Below, one piece after another: positions 36,520 to 44,743 of a stretch of 64,000 nt of DNA. Both the position numbers and the translations under genes were made by a program. The notes beneath the pieces are model-generated. The model saw only the letters and a list, made by a program, of their open reading frames with translations, did not search any database and had not been told where the DNA came from. The stretch lies in NCBI RefSeq assembly GCF_023156505.1, contig NZ_JALNMJ010000007.1, positions 186,001 through 250,000 on the forward strand, read 5' to 3'. The DNA comes from Roseibium sediminicola (GTDB taxonomy: Bacteria > Pseudomonadota > Alphaproteobacteria > Rhizobiales > Stappiaceae). Position 1 is the stretch's first letter; every line of letters begins with the position of its first letter.

Positions 36520-38468
36520 GGGCGGCTGGCTTCCATGTAGCGGCGCTTGGCTTCTTCCATGCGCTGCATTTCACGCACCGCGTTCTCGATGGCGACCTCA
36601 TCGGACTTGTCCGCGTAGCGGAATTCGCTGTCGGCGTAGCGGTTGATCTCCTGGATGACCATGTCGATGGTGATCGGCTGGGCCAGCTCCGCGATCATCG
36701 CCTTCTTGGTCTCGTAATCCTTGAACAGGAACAGGTCCGGGTTTTCCATCCAGTCGTCGGGCAGTTCGAAATCCATCGCCCTAACCTTGATGGCGTCGGT
36801 GATGTTCTTGATCGCCCTGCCGGTGAAGCGCTCGTCGGCCTCCTGAATGGCTTTCAGATAGGTGCCGAACTTGGCGATCGTGTCGAGATCGCCGATCTCG
36901 CCCTGGACCTTCTCGAACACTTTTGCCAGTGCGTCTTCCTGGGGTTTCGAATGCCGGTCATAGGAGGCGGCAACCGCCTTCTTGATCGCCTGGGCCTCGA
37001 AGAGGTCGTGCTCGCCGACCGGGATGGAGTGGTTGCGGCCCATCAGGAGGTGCAGGATGTCGATATAGTCCTCGCGGGTCTGCGGGCCGTCGACGAGGAA
37101 ACGCGCGCCGGCGCGCTGGCGCAGGGCGTCGTCGACATTTTCCGGATAGTTGGAGAACATGCCGAAGGTGCAGTTGCCGCGCACGACCGTGTTGGCGCCG
37201 GCAAAGCTCTCCATCAGCACGGCCGTGATTTCCAGCTGCCCGGCGGAGGACTGGCGGTCGCCGCGCTTTCCGGCAAGCTGGTCGATGTCGTCGATGGTGC
37301 CGAAACCGATCGCGTTCGGATCGGTGACGTTGCGAATGAACGCCTTGGCGTTCTGGGCCGATTTGCCCTGATAACTGTCGATGCTCTCGGTGGAGAGGTT
37401 CTGGTAGCGGAAGGGATAGCCGGCGACCTGGCAATAGTCGTTGATCATGCCGGCCATCATCTGGATCAGCGTGGTCTTGCCGGTGCCCGGCTTGCCGTCG
37501 CCCATGAACGTGAAGATGAAACCGCCAAGTTCGGCGAAGGGGTTCAGCTTGCGGTCGAAATCATAGGCCATCAGCATCTTGGAGAGCTTCATGGCCTGGT
37601 ATTTGGCGATGTGATTGCCGACGACTTCTTCCGGCTTCTTGAACGCCATGGTCAGCGTGGTCGAACGGGCATGGGCCGACGGGGTGAAGCCGGTGATCTC
37701 GAACTTGTCGGCCTCGACCCGGTAGCGCGCCTCGGAGAAGGGTGCCAGCTCGTTCATTCCCTCGGCGCGCAGGGTCACCTTTTCCATCAGCTGCTCGCAG
37801 AAGGAGGTGATCAGGCCGATCAGTCCGGCATCGGTATCGACACCGGCCGCGGCGATTTCCTGGTCCAGTTCCCAGAGCGCGCCATGCAGGGCCAGCTGAT
37901 CGTTGTCGATCAGGATTTCCTCGACCTCTCCGCACTGGATCTCCGTTTCGCTGTCATCGGCCGAAAGTCCGGAAACCAGAAAGTCCATCATGTTGGCGAA
38001 GACATGCAGGGCGATCAGCGCGGAGGCATTGAGCAGCTTTTCAAAGCGCAGCTTCTGCGACGTGTCGAGCGTTCCGGCAAGGTTCGCCCGTTTCAGATCG
38101 GCAAGACCGGTCTGCTCGGCGAACTGGTCGGACGTCACCTGGGCAACGGACAGCGCCCGGCGCAGGGCGCGGAGCACGCTCGCCTGCAGTGGTGTCGTCA
38201 GCGCGTCGTCGTCGCTTTCCAGGATGCGGGCCGACAGCTGCACGCCTTCCGGGCGGGCGGTGGAGCGGGTCACCAGGCCCGGCGTGGTGGAGCGGAACCG
38301 GCGGCGCGAGCCAAGGCCGGGCGAGCGCTCGGTGGAGACGCGGTCCGGCTCTGACTTCCTGGCGATCCGCGGCGTGTGGTCGAAGCCCTGAAGCAGCGTT
38401 TCCGCCGCCTTGTATTTCTCGCGGATCTTGTCTTCTTTCAGTTCCATGAGGTCGTTGGAAAGGGTCAC
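36516..38468 (-). CDS. AAA family ATPase (AAA operon, gene 3)
   Basis: 650-residue cytoplasmic ATPase. An N-terminal 300 residues without a known domain precede an AAA core: Walker A GDGKPGTGKTTL (about 323-334), Walker-B-like FGTIDDID (about 389-396, with Asp-Asp where Asp-Glu is usual), sensor/arginine-finger region CTFGMFSNYPENVDDALRQRAGARF (about 433-457) and a helical lid to the end. GTG start at 38468, ten bases after the preceding gene. It is the probable motor of the operon; MoxR-, remodelling- or disaggregase-type function cannot be told from sequence alone. Confidence 0.9.
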   Translation of the reverse strand: MTLSNDLMELKEDKIREKYKAAETLLQGFDHTPRIARKSEPDRVSTERSPGLGSRRRFRSTTPGLVTRSTARPEGVQLSARILESDDDALTTPLQASVLRALRRALSVAQVTSDQFAEQTGLADLKRANLAGTLDTSQKLRFEKLLNASALIALHVFANMMDFLVSGLSADDSETEIQCGEVEEILIDNDQLALHGALWELDQEIAAAGVDTDAGLIGLITSFCEQLMEKVTLRAEGMNELAPFSEARYRVEADKFEITGFTPSAHARSTTLTMAFKKPEEVVGNHIAKYQAMKLSKMLMAYDFDRKLNPFAELGGFIFTFMGDGKPGTGKTTLIQMMAGMINDYCQVAGYPFRYQNLSTESIDSYQGKSAQNAKAFIRNVTDPNAIGFGTIDDIDQLAGKRGDRQSSAGQLEITAVLMESFAGANTVVRGNCTFGMFSNYPENVDDALRQRAGARFLVDGPQTREDYIDILHLLMGRNHSIPVGEHDLFEAQAIKKAVAASYDRHSKPQEDALAKVFEKVQGEIGDLDTIAKFGTYLKAIQEADERFTGRAIKNITDAIKVRAMDFELPDDWMENPDLFLFKDYETKKAMIAELAQPITIDMVIQEINRYADSEFRYADKSDEVAIENAVREMQRMEEAKRRYMEASRP

Positions 38469-38477
38469 GCGCGAAAC

Positions 38478-39611
38478 CTATTTGTAGCTGAGGATCTTGC
38501 CCGAGGGGCTGACGGCAAATTTGCGGATGTTGGCGAAGCCAGGCGGATTGCGTTCCTGCAGGACCTGGTATGGCCGCTGGGGCAGGATCAGCGAGCGCTG
38601 CTGATGGGTATGGCCGGGGACTTCGTAGGAGGTCGGGTTCTGTGCCGACAGCGGGTCGAGCTGATAGATCTGCCGTTCGACGGAGGAGAAGAACCCGGCC
38701 GATTCCTGCTCGGTGCCGGAGGCGATCAGGGTCTCGGTGGTCCAGGCCAGCGCCCAGTCTTCTCCCGGGTGGCCGTCGACCTCGGCGAGCACGTCGCGCA
38801 AGGGGCCGGATTGCTGAGTGAATGTGTGGCTGTACATCGGGCCTAAGAAAAACCGCCGCAGCCGCTTTGGATGCAGATCGTCGAAATCCCGGTCGAAGCC
38901 GCGGGCAATCGTGACCAGTTTCAGCGACGCGCCGGCCTGGGCCGTCAGGTGGCTCTGGATACGCGGCCAGCGGCGCTCGTCCTTGGCCAGCGGCCGCTTG
39001 CCGCTGTCTTCCAGATCCATGATATAGACCAGCGGAATGTTCTGCTGGCTGTCATAGACTGCCCAGTGCAGCCGGTATTTGCGGCGGCTTTCCGAGACAT
39101 TGCCGGTCCAGGAGATCCGGGGATCGTTTCTGGCCCAGAACAGCCCGCCCTTGGCGAGCTCCTCGTAATATTGCCGCTGGGAGGCGGCGAATTGCAGGTT
39201 GGTCGGCGAGGATTGCTCCCTCAGGATGTGGTTGATCATCGCCAGTTTCAGGCCGCGCATGTCCGGCAGCGAGCGCAAGTGATTGTCCGCCTGCATGGCG
39301 TCGTTCGCCATCTGCAGGAGTTCCTGGTAGATCGGAAAGCCGCTGTCCTGACGGTCGATGCTGAGCAGCGACGGCATCATCTCGGAGACACGGCCGGCCA
39401 GCAGGTACTTGTAGGACAGCGCGGTGAACGTGCCCGACAGGGCGGCTAGATAGTCCTGCAGGATCGGGATCTCGCTCGCCAGCGCCGTGTTTTCATTGAC
39501 GACGCTGTCGGCGACACCCTTCAGGTGATGGATGATCCGCTCGAACTTGGCGAAGTAGCGCCGTGTTTCATGCGCTTCTTCCAGGGTTCTGTGGTCCAGG
39601 GTCAGATCCAA
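38478..39611 (-). CDS. Conserved hypothetical protein (AAA operon, gene 2; DUF6384-like)
   Basis: 377 residues, no signal peptide or membrane span. N-terminal half is helical (EEAHETRRYFAKFERIIHHLKGVADSVVNENTALASE), the C-terminal half beta-rich with WARNDPRISWTGNVSESRRKYRLHWAVYDSQ and ARGFDRDFDDLHPKRLRRFFLGP. TTG start at 39611 is supported by GGGAGG eight bases upstream, with no ATG nearby. I do not recognise the function; relatives may be filed as DUF6384 (from memory, unverified). Position between the coiled-coil and AAA genes suggests an adaptor. Confidence 0.8.
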   Translation of the reverse strand: MDLTLDHRTLEEAHETRRYFAKFERIIHHLKGVADSVVNENTALASEIPILQDYLAALSGTFTALSYKYLLAGRVSEMMPSLLSIDRQDSGFPIYQELLQMANDAMQADNHLRSLPDMRGLKLAMINHILREQSSPTNLQFAASQRQYYEELAKGGLFWARNDPRISWTGNVSESRRKYRLHWAVYDSQQNIPLVYIMDLEDSGKRPLAKDERRWPRIQSHLTAQAGASLKLVTIARGFDRDFDDLHPKRLRRFFLGPMYSHTFTQQSGPLRDVLAEVDGHPGEDWALAWTTETLIASGTEQESAGFFSSVERQIYQLDPLSAQNPTSYEVPGHTHQQRSLILPQRPYQVLQERNPPGFANIRKFAVSPSGKILSYK

Positions 39612-39635
39612 GGCTTAACCTCCCGGGCCAAGCCG

Positions 39636-40712
39636 TCAGGCGCCGTAAGCGTTTTTGTCGTGCTTCTCGACGATCTTCTCGAACCGGCGGGCGAAGCGCT
39701 CGTCCGATTTCGCCTTTTCTTCCAGAACCTTGCGCGCGAACACCATGTGGTCTTCATGGGCTTCCATCATGTCGGCCATGCGCTGGTTGGTGGCGGAACC
39801 GATGGCCGCCATTGCGGACTGGGCTTCCTTGTCGGTGGCGACGCCGATCTCGTTGATCTTGTGGGCGACATCCTGCTGCTGTGCCGTTTTCAGCGATTTT
39901 ACCAGGGCATCATAGAGCACGACCCGCTGCTTGGTGTCCGTCTGCAGCTTGTTGATCAGCACCATCTGGGTGGCGGCTTGGTTCTGCAGGCTGTCGACCC
40001 AGGTCTTGCCCTTCTCGATATAGCGTTCCAGCGTCTGGCTTTCGGCGAGCTTGACCTGCTCTTCCTGGGCGAGGCGGTTGTATTCGGAGTTCATCTCCGC
40101 CAGCTCGCTTTCCAGCTTGGTGCGGGCGGCGGCATCGGTCTCCATCGAGATCTTGTTTTCCAGCGCGATGATGTCCGGATCCATCGCGACCAGCTTCTGC
40201 TTGATCTCCTCCAGCGCGCCGACGGTCTGTTCCCGTTGGGCGAGCGTGCCGCTGAGGTTGGTTTCAACCCGCTTGGAATGCTCGTTCAGCGTATTGAGCT
40301 GTTCCTGCAGCAGCTGGCCGATGACGTTGGACTTGGAGATCAGGTCCTGCAGCTTGTCGTCGATGCTGGCGGTGCGCATGCGCTCCTGCCGGATGCTGTC
40401 GGAGCGCTGCTTGGAGAAGAAGCCGATGAAGGTCTCCCAGCCGGTCTTCGAGCGCATGGCGTCGAAGTCCTTGGAGAAATTCGCGGTGACATCGTCGAGG
40501 CCCATGATCAGTTCGGCGATGTTGGCGCCCATGAGCTCGGTATGAGCATGGACATCGTCCAGGGTCGCGTTCTCGATGTCGATCGAAATGTCCTGACCGG
40601 AATCGAGCTTGCTGCGCACGGTTTCGATCTTCGAGGTCATTTCGTTGATCTTCTGCTGCGCGGCAGCGACTTCCTTTTTCGACTTTTCGATCTGAGCGCT
40701 GAAATCCGCCAT
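39636..40712 (-). CDS. Long helical coiled-coil protein, TelA-like architecture (AAA operon, gene 1)
   Basis: 358 residues, almost entirely predicted helix with heptad-like segments (FSAQIEKSKKEVAAAQQKIN, ALEEIKQKLVAMDPDIIALENKIS, KLESELAEMNSEYNRLAQEEQVKLAES). No signal, span or cysteine. The order of helical blocks, including a central LLQEQLNTLNEH and a later NKLQTDTKQRVVLYDALVKSL, is reminiscent of the TelA/toxic-anion-resistance family, but that is a weak, by-eye resemblance. ATG at 40712 after CAGGAGGGGTCG; first gene of the leftward operon. Confidence 0.82.
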   Translation of the reverse strand: MADFSAQIEKSKKEVAAAQQKINEMTSKIETVRSKLDSGQDISIDIENATLDDVHAHTELMGANIAELIMGLDDVTANFSKDFDAMRSKTGWETFIGFFSKQRSDSIRQERMRTASIDDKLQDLISKSNVIGQLLQEQLNTLNEHSKRVETNLSGTLAQREQTVGALEEIKQKLVAMDPDIIALENKISMETDAAARTKLESELAEMNSEYNRLAQEEQVKLAESQTLERYIEKGKTWVDSLQNQAATQMVLINKLQTDTKQRVVLYDALVKSLKTAQQQDVAHKINEIGVATDKEAQSAMAAIGSATNQRMADMMEAHEDHMVFARKVLEEKAKSDERFARRFEKIVEKHDKNAYGA

Positions 40713-40748
40713 CGACCCCTCCTGAACGTCCAAAAATATTGCAGCTCT

Positions 40749-40776
40749 TATTTAGCAAGTCTTCTTGGAAATACAA
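40749..40776 (-). promoter_or_regulatory. Candidate promoter of the AAA operon
   Basis: On the minus strand TTGTAT (40776-40771), 16 bases, then TAAATA (40754-40749), in an AT-rich patch 37 bases before the first gene. Resembles a sigma-70 promoter; not tested. Confidence 0.35.
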
Positions 40777-41010
40777 TTACAAGACGACACGCCGAACGGC
40801 GCTCGCCGCTGCCTGATCGAGCCTCGCGTCGCGGAAACAATCCCATGATAGCACGGTCTTCCACACCGGGGGCACGAGACAACGCCCGAGAAGGGGTGAT
40901 CTTGATTGCGAATCGATGCCTAGTGGTGGAGAACGCTGGTAGGCGTCCGGCAAGCTTCTGATAACTCTTGGGAAAATTTTGTCTGGTGTTGGCGGTAACT
41001 GCAAAACTGA

Positions 41011-41024
41011 TTGACGTATGTCAG
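41011..41024. promoter_or_regulatory. LacI operator before the kinase-cluster regulator
   Basis: TTGACGTATGTCAG contains TGAC-GTAT-GTCA and shares the ACGTATGTCA block with two sites upstream of the binding-protein gene (42199 and 42224). It lies 38 bases before the regulator gene, so probably autoregulatory. Confidence 0.55.
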
Positions 41025-41061
41025 ATTGCCGCGCGACAGTGCCTGTTTCAGAGGGAGTGTG

Positions 41062-42090
41062 ATGGCCAAGCCAACCGTCCATGATATCGCGCGCGAAGCC
41101 GGCGTCAGCCTGTCGACGGTCGACCGGGTGCTCAACGGCCGAGCGGATGTGCGGCCGAAAAACGCCGAGCGGGTGAAGGCGGCGGTCGAAAAACTCGGTT
41201 ATGTCCGGGATACGAATGCGGCGAACCTGGCCAAGCAACGCCAGTATCGCTTTCTGTTCGTGTTGCCGGAGGGGCCCAATCATTTTGTCGAGACCATCGC
41301 CACGGCGGTGGAGGAAGCCTCCGGCGCCCAGGTGGCCGACCGGACCGACGTCGACGTGTTGCTCGTCGATGCCGCCGATCCCCATGCCATCGTCGAGGCT
41401 CTGAGTGCCCTCGACCTGTCCACACTTGATGGCGTGGCGATGATGGTGCCGGAGACGCCGCAGGTCCGCGATGCGATTGCCCATATCAAGAGCGCCGGCA
41501 TCTATGTGGTGGCGCTGGTGTCGGACCTGCCGAACTCCAGATGTGACCATTTTGTCGGCGTGGACAATTTCTCGGCCGGCAAGATCGCCGGCGCGCTGTT
41601 GGGCAAGTTCCTGCGCAACGAGACGGGCAGCATCCTGGTCGCCACCAATTCCATGGTGGCGCGCGACAGCATCGAGCGGCGCTTCGGCCTCGACGAGGTG
41701 CTGTCGCGGGACTATCCGAGACTGACGGCGCTGCCGACAATTGAATTCTACGACGACCCGGAGCGCATTCACGAAACCCTGGATCATGCGCTGAAGGCCC
41801 ATCCGGAACTCAAGGCCGTCTATTCCATGGGGTCGGGGAACGCGGCCATGCTGGACGCACTCAGGGAACATGGTGTTGCGGGCAAGCTTGTCGCCATCGC
41901 CCATGATCTGACGACGGTTACCCGTCAGGCATTGATCGATGGCGAACTCGACGCGGTGATTGCCCAGAATGTCGGTCATCTGGTGCGCAGCACGCTGCGG
42001 GTGCTGAGGGCGAAATGCGACGGCACCGACATCTATGAAGCTCAGGAAAAGATCCGCATCGAGATCATCATGCGTGAAAATCTCTACTGA
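41062..42090 (+). CDS. LacI-family regulator of the ABC transporter/kinase cluster
   Basis: 342 residues. Helix-turn-helix PTVHDIAREAGVSLSTVDRVLNGRADVRPKNAERV (residues 3-37), hinge, and a sugar-binding-like domain (FLFVLPEGPNHFVETIATAVEEA, VALVSDLPNSRCDHFVGVDNFSAGKIAGALL). ATG 41062 follows AGAGGGAGTGT. The STVDRVLNGR variant is typical of the rhizobial CosR/ThuR-like group. It sits directly upstream of the transporter genes it presumably controls. Confidence 0.93.
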   Translation: MAKPTVHDIAREAGVSLSTVDRVLNGRADVRPKNAERVKAAVEKLGYVRDTNAANLAKQRQYRFLFVLPEGPNHFVETIATAVEEASGAQVADRTDVDVLLVDAADPHAIVEALSALDLSTLDGVAMMVPETPQVRDAIAHIKSAGIYVVALVSDLPNSRCDHFVGVDNFSAGKIAGALLGKFLRNETGSILVATNSMVARDSIERRFGLDEVLSRDYPRLTALPTIEFYDDPERIHETLDHALKAHPELKAVYSMGSGNAAMLDALREHGVAGKLVAIAHDLTTVTRQALIDGELDAVIAQNVGHLVRSTLRVLRAKCDGTDIYEAQEKIRIEIIMRENLY

Positions 42091-42198
42091 AGCCTTCCTG
42101 ACTTCTGGCGTGAATTCTCCTCCGTAAAATTCATTTCTCTCAATGGCTTGAGGCTCTGAAGACGCGGCTTCGTGCTTGTCTCGACGTCAAAAAGAAAG

Positions 42199-42208
42199 AC
42201 GTATGTCA
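42199..42208 (+). promoter_or_regulatory. Operator half-site upstream of the binding-protein gene
   Basis: ACGTATGTCA, identical to the core at 41014-41023, 25 bases from the full palindrome at 42224. Possibly an auxiliary LacI contact. Confidence 0.4.
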
Positions 42209-42223
42209 GTTTTTTGATTGACG

Positions 42224-42239
42224 TGACATACGTATGTCA
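42224..42239. promoter_or_regulatory. LacI operator, perfect 16-bp palindrome
   Basis: TGACATACGTATGTCA is its own reverse complement with the central CG typical of LacI operators. Together with the sites at 41011 and 42199 it defines a common ACGTATGTCA recognition element for the adjacent regulator. Confidence 0.65.
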
Positions 42240-42318
42240 ATTACCGTGCCCTTGCACTTGGAGGAGTGCTGCCGCCCGGCAGGCGCCGGCGCGCGATCAT
42301 TTCGGGAGGAGTTCACCC

Positions 42319-43638
42319 ATGAAAACTGCGAACCTACTCGCGGCCACCGCCCTTGTGGCGGTCGGCGGACTGACTGCATCGAACGCGCAGGCGGAAGACC
42401 TGACGCTGTGCTGGGCGGCCTGGGATCCGGCCAACGCCCTTGTTGAATTGTCCAAGGAATTCGAGGCCGAATACGGCCACAACATGAATTTCGAATTCGT
42501 GCCCTGGCCGAATTTTGCCGACCGCATGCTCAACGAGCTGAATTCCGGCGGCAAGCTGTGCGACCTCCTGATCGGCGACAGCCAGTGGATCGGCGGCGGC
42601 GCGGAAAACGGCCATTATGTCAAGCTGAACGAGTTCTTCGACAAGGAAGGCATCAGCATGGACGATTTCGCCCCGGCGACCGTCTATGCCTATTCGACCT
42701 GGCCGAAGGGCACGCCGAACTATTACGCGCTGCCGGCCATGGGCGATGCCAACGGCTGGTTCTACCGCAAGGACTGGTTCGAAATGCCGGAGATCCAGGC
42801 GGCTTTCAAGGAAAAACACGGCCGCGACCTGGCGCCGCCCAAGACCCAGGCCGAACTTCTGGAAATCGCCCAGTTCTTCCAGGAGCGCGAGATCGACGGC
42901 CAGACCCGCTATGGCGCGGCGATCTTCACCGAGCGCGGCTCGGAAGGCATCACCATGGGCGCCACCAGCTCCATGTATCCGTTCGGATTCAAGTATGAAA
43001 TGACGCCGGGCAAATACGACATGGAAGGCGCGGTGAACTCGCCGGAAGCCGTGGCCGGCCTCGAGTTCTACAAGGAACTCTACAAGACAGGCACGCCCCC
43101 GGGCTACACCGACAGCTACATGGAACAGTCGCTCGACGCGTTCAAATCCGGTCAGGTGGCGATGGCCATGAACTGGTTCGCCTTCTTCCCCGGCCTTTAT
43201 GCCGATCCGGACACCGGCGGCGACAAGATCGGCTTCTTCGTCAATCCCGGCCAGAATGTCGAGGCCTCGACGCTCGGCGGGCAGGGGATTTCGGTCGTCG
43301 CCTATTCCGACAAGCAGGACGCCGCGCTTGAATATATCAAGTGGTTTGCCCAGCCCTCCGTTCAGAAGAAATGGTGGGATCTCGGCGGTTATTCCTGCCA
43401 TGTCAGCGTGCTCAACGATCCGAGCTTCCCGGACAGCGCACCGTTTGCTTCCGACTTCCTGCTCGCCATGGACAACGTCAAGGACTTCTGGCAGGAGCCG
43501 GCCTATGCCGAACTGCTGCTGGCCATGCAGAAACGCCTGCATGACTACGTCGTGGCGGACCAGGGCACGGCTCAGGAAGCCCTCGACAAGCTGATCGAGG
43601 ACTGGACGGAGACCTTCGAGGACGAAGGCAAGCTCTGA
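42319..43638 (+). CDS. ABC transporter sugar/polyol-binding protein
   Basis: MalE-type periplasmic binding protein, 439 residues. Signal MKTANLLAATALVAVGGLTASNAQA, mature start EDLTLCWAAWDPANALVELSKEFEAEYGHNMNFEFVPW. Conserved DLLIGDSQWIGGGAENGHYVKL and WPKGTPNYYALPAMGDANGWFYRKDWF. ATG 42319 follows GGGAGGAGTTCACCC; the frame is open upstream through the operator, so earlier starts are unlikely. Because the operon ends in a dihydroxyacetone-type kinase, the ligand may be a triose, glycerol-like or erythritol-like polyol, but this is inference. Confidence 0.92.
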   Translation: MKTANLLAATALVAVGGLTASNAQAEDLTLCWAAWDPANALVELSKEFEAEYGHNMNFEFVPWPNFADRMLNELNSGGKLCDLLIGDSQWIGGGAENGHYVKLNEFFDKEGISMDDFAPATVYAYSTWPKGTPNYYALPAMGDANGWFYRKDWFEMPEIQAAFKEKHGRDLAPPKTQAELLEIAQFFQEREIDGQTRYGAAIFTERGSEGITMGATSSMYPFGFKYEMTPGKYDMEGAVNSPEAVAGLEFYKELYKTGTPPGYTDSYMEQSLDAFKSGQVAMAMNWFAFFPGLYADPDTGGDKIGFFVNPGQNVEASTLGGQGISVVAYSDKQDAALEYIKWFAQPSVQKKWWDLGGYSCHVSVLNDPSFPDSAPFASDFLLAMDNVKDFWQEPAYAELLLAMQKRLHDYVVADQGTAQEALDKLIEDWTETFEDEGKL

Positions 43639-43656
43639 GCCCGACGCGCTCAGCCG

Positions 43657-43741
43657 GCGGTCCGGCGTTCCTGCCGGGCCGCCTGCAACTGAAAGGCCCT
43701 CCATCGACCGATCCGGCGGATGCGCTTCGCACGGCGCATCC
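43657..43741 (+). terminator. Two intercistronic hairpins after the binding-protein gene
   Basis: First hairpin GCGGTCCGGC/GCCGGGCCGC (43657-43682, one G-T pair), second GGATGCGC/GCGCATCC (43718-43741, perfect 8-base stem). They lie between the binding protein and first permease, with no U-run. Likely stabilise the upstream message or reduce downstream expression. Confidence 0.6.
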
Positions 43742-43795
43742 CGCCATCCCGGCTCTCCGGGTCTTTCCGGCACCGTTTCCACAAAAGAGCATCTC

Positions 43796-44743
43796 ATGGC
43801 CGTGACACCTATCGACCACGTAGCAAAAGCGACCCCGCCTTCGGTCGCGTCAAAAATCCGGGGGCTTTCCGATCGCACCATCGCCTGGCTGTTTGTCGCG
43901 CCGACAATCTTCCTGCTGCTCGCGGTCAACATCTTTCCGCTGATCTGGACGATCAACCTGAGCTTCACCAATTTCCGGGCCAACCGGCCGAACCGGGATG
44001 TCGACTATATCGGCCTGCGCAATTACGAGCGCATCCTGACCGACGGCGACATCTGGCTGACCATGCAGGCAACCGCGCATTTCCTGTTCTGGACCATCGT
44101 CCTGCAGGTGTTGATCGGCTTCACGCTGGCCTGGCTGATCAACCGGAAATTCAAGGGCAACGATCTCTGGACCACCCTGATCGTGCTGCCGATGATGCTG
44201 TCGCCGGCCGTGGTCGGCAATTTCTGGACCTTTCTCTACCAGCCCCAGATCGGCCTCTTCAATTACGGCATATCCTTCCTGACCGGTGTCGATCCGTCGT
44301 CGTTCCAGATGATCGGAGATGTCGCGCTGGCCCCCTGGTCGATCGTGATCGTGGACACCTGGATGTGGACGCCCTTCGTTATGCTGATCTGCCTGGCCGG
44401 GCTCCGCTCGATCCCGGATTACATCTACGAGGCGGCGGAAATCGACCGGGCCAGCAAGTGGCGCCAGTTCTGGACGATCACGATCCCGATGGTGCTGCCC
44501 TTCCTGATGCTGGCGGTGCTGTTCCGCGGCATTGAGAACTTCAAGATGTTCGACCTGGTGGTGCAGCTGACCGGCGGCGGCCCCGGCTCCGTAACGGAAC
44601 TCACCTCGATCAACCTGAAACGCGAAGCTTTTGAAAAATGGCGCACGGGCTACGCCTCCGCCTACGCGATCATCCTGTTCGTGACCGTCTTCGGCCTCGC
44701 CTCGATCTATGTGAAGGCGCTCAACAAGGTGAAAGAGAGATGA
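43796..44743 (+). CDS. ABC transporter permease (MalF type)
   Basis: 315 residues, six spans, the first being IAWLFVAPTIFLLLAVNIFPLIWTINL. EAA coupling loop YIYEAAEIDRASKWRQFWTITIPMVLPFL. C-terminal span IILFVTVFGLASIYVKAL. Stop overlaps the next start (ATGA). Confidence 0.94.
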   Translation: MAVTPIDHVAKATPPSVASKIRGLSDRTIAWLFVAPTIFLLLAVNIFPLIWTINLSFTNFRANRPNRDVDYIGLRNYERILTDGDIWLTMQATAHFLFWTIVLQVLIGFTLAWLINRKFKGNDLWTTLIVLPMMLSPAVVGNFWTFLYQPQIGLFNYGISFLTGVDPSSFQMIGDVALAPWSIVIVDTWMWTPFVMLICLAGLRSIPDYIYEAAEIDRASKWRQFWTITIPMVLPFLMLAVLFRGIENFKMFDLVVQLTGGGPGSVTELTSINLKREAFEKWRTGYASAYAIILFVTVFGLASIYVKALNKVKER

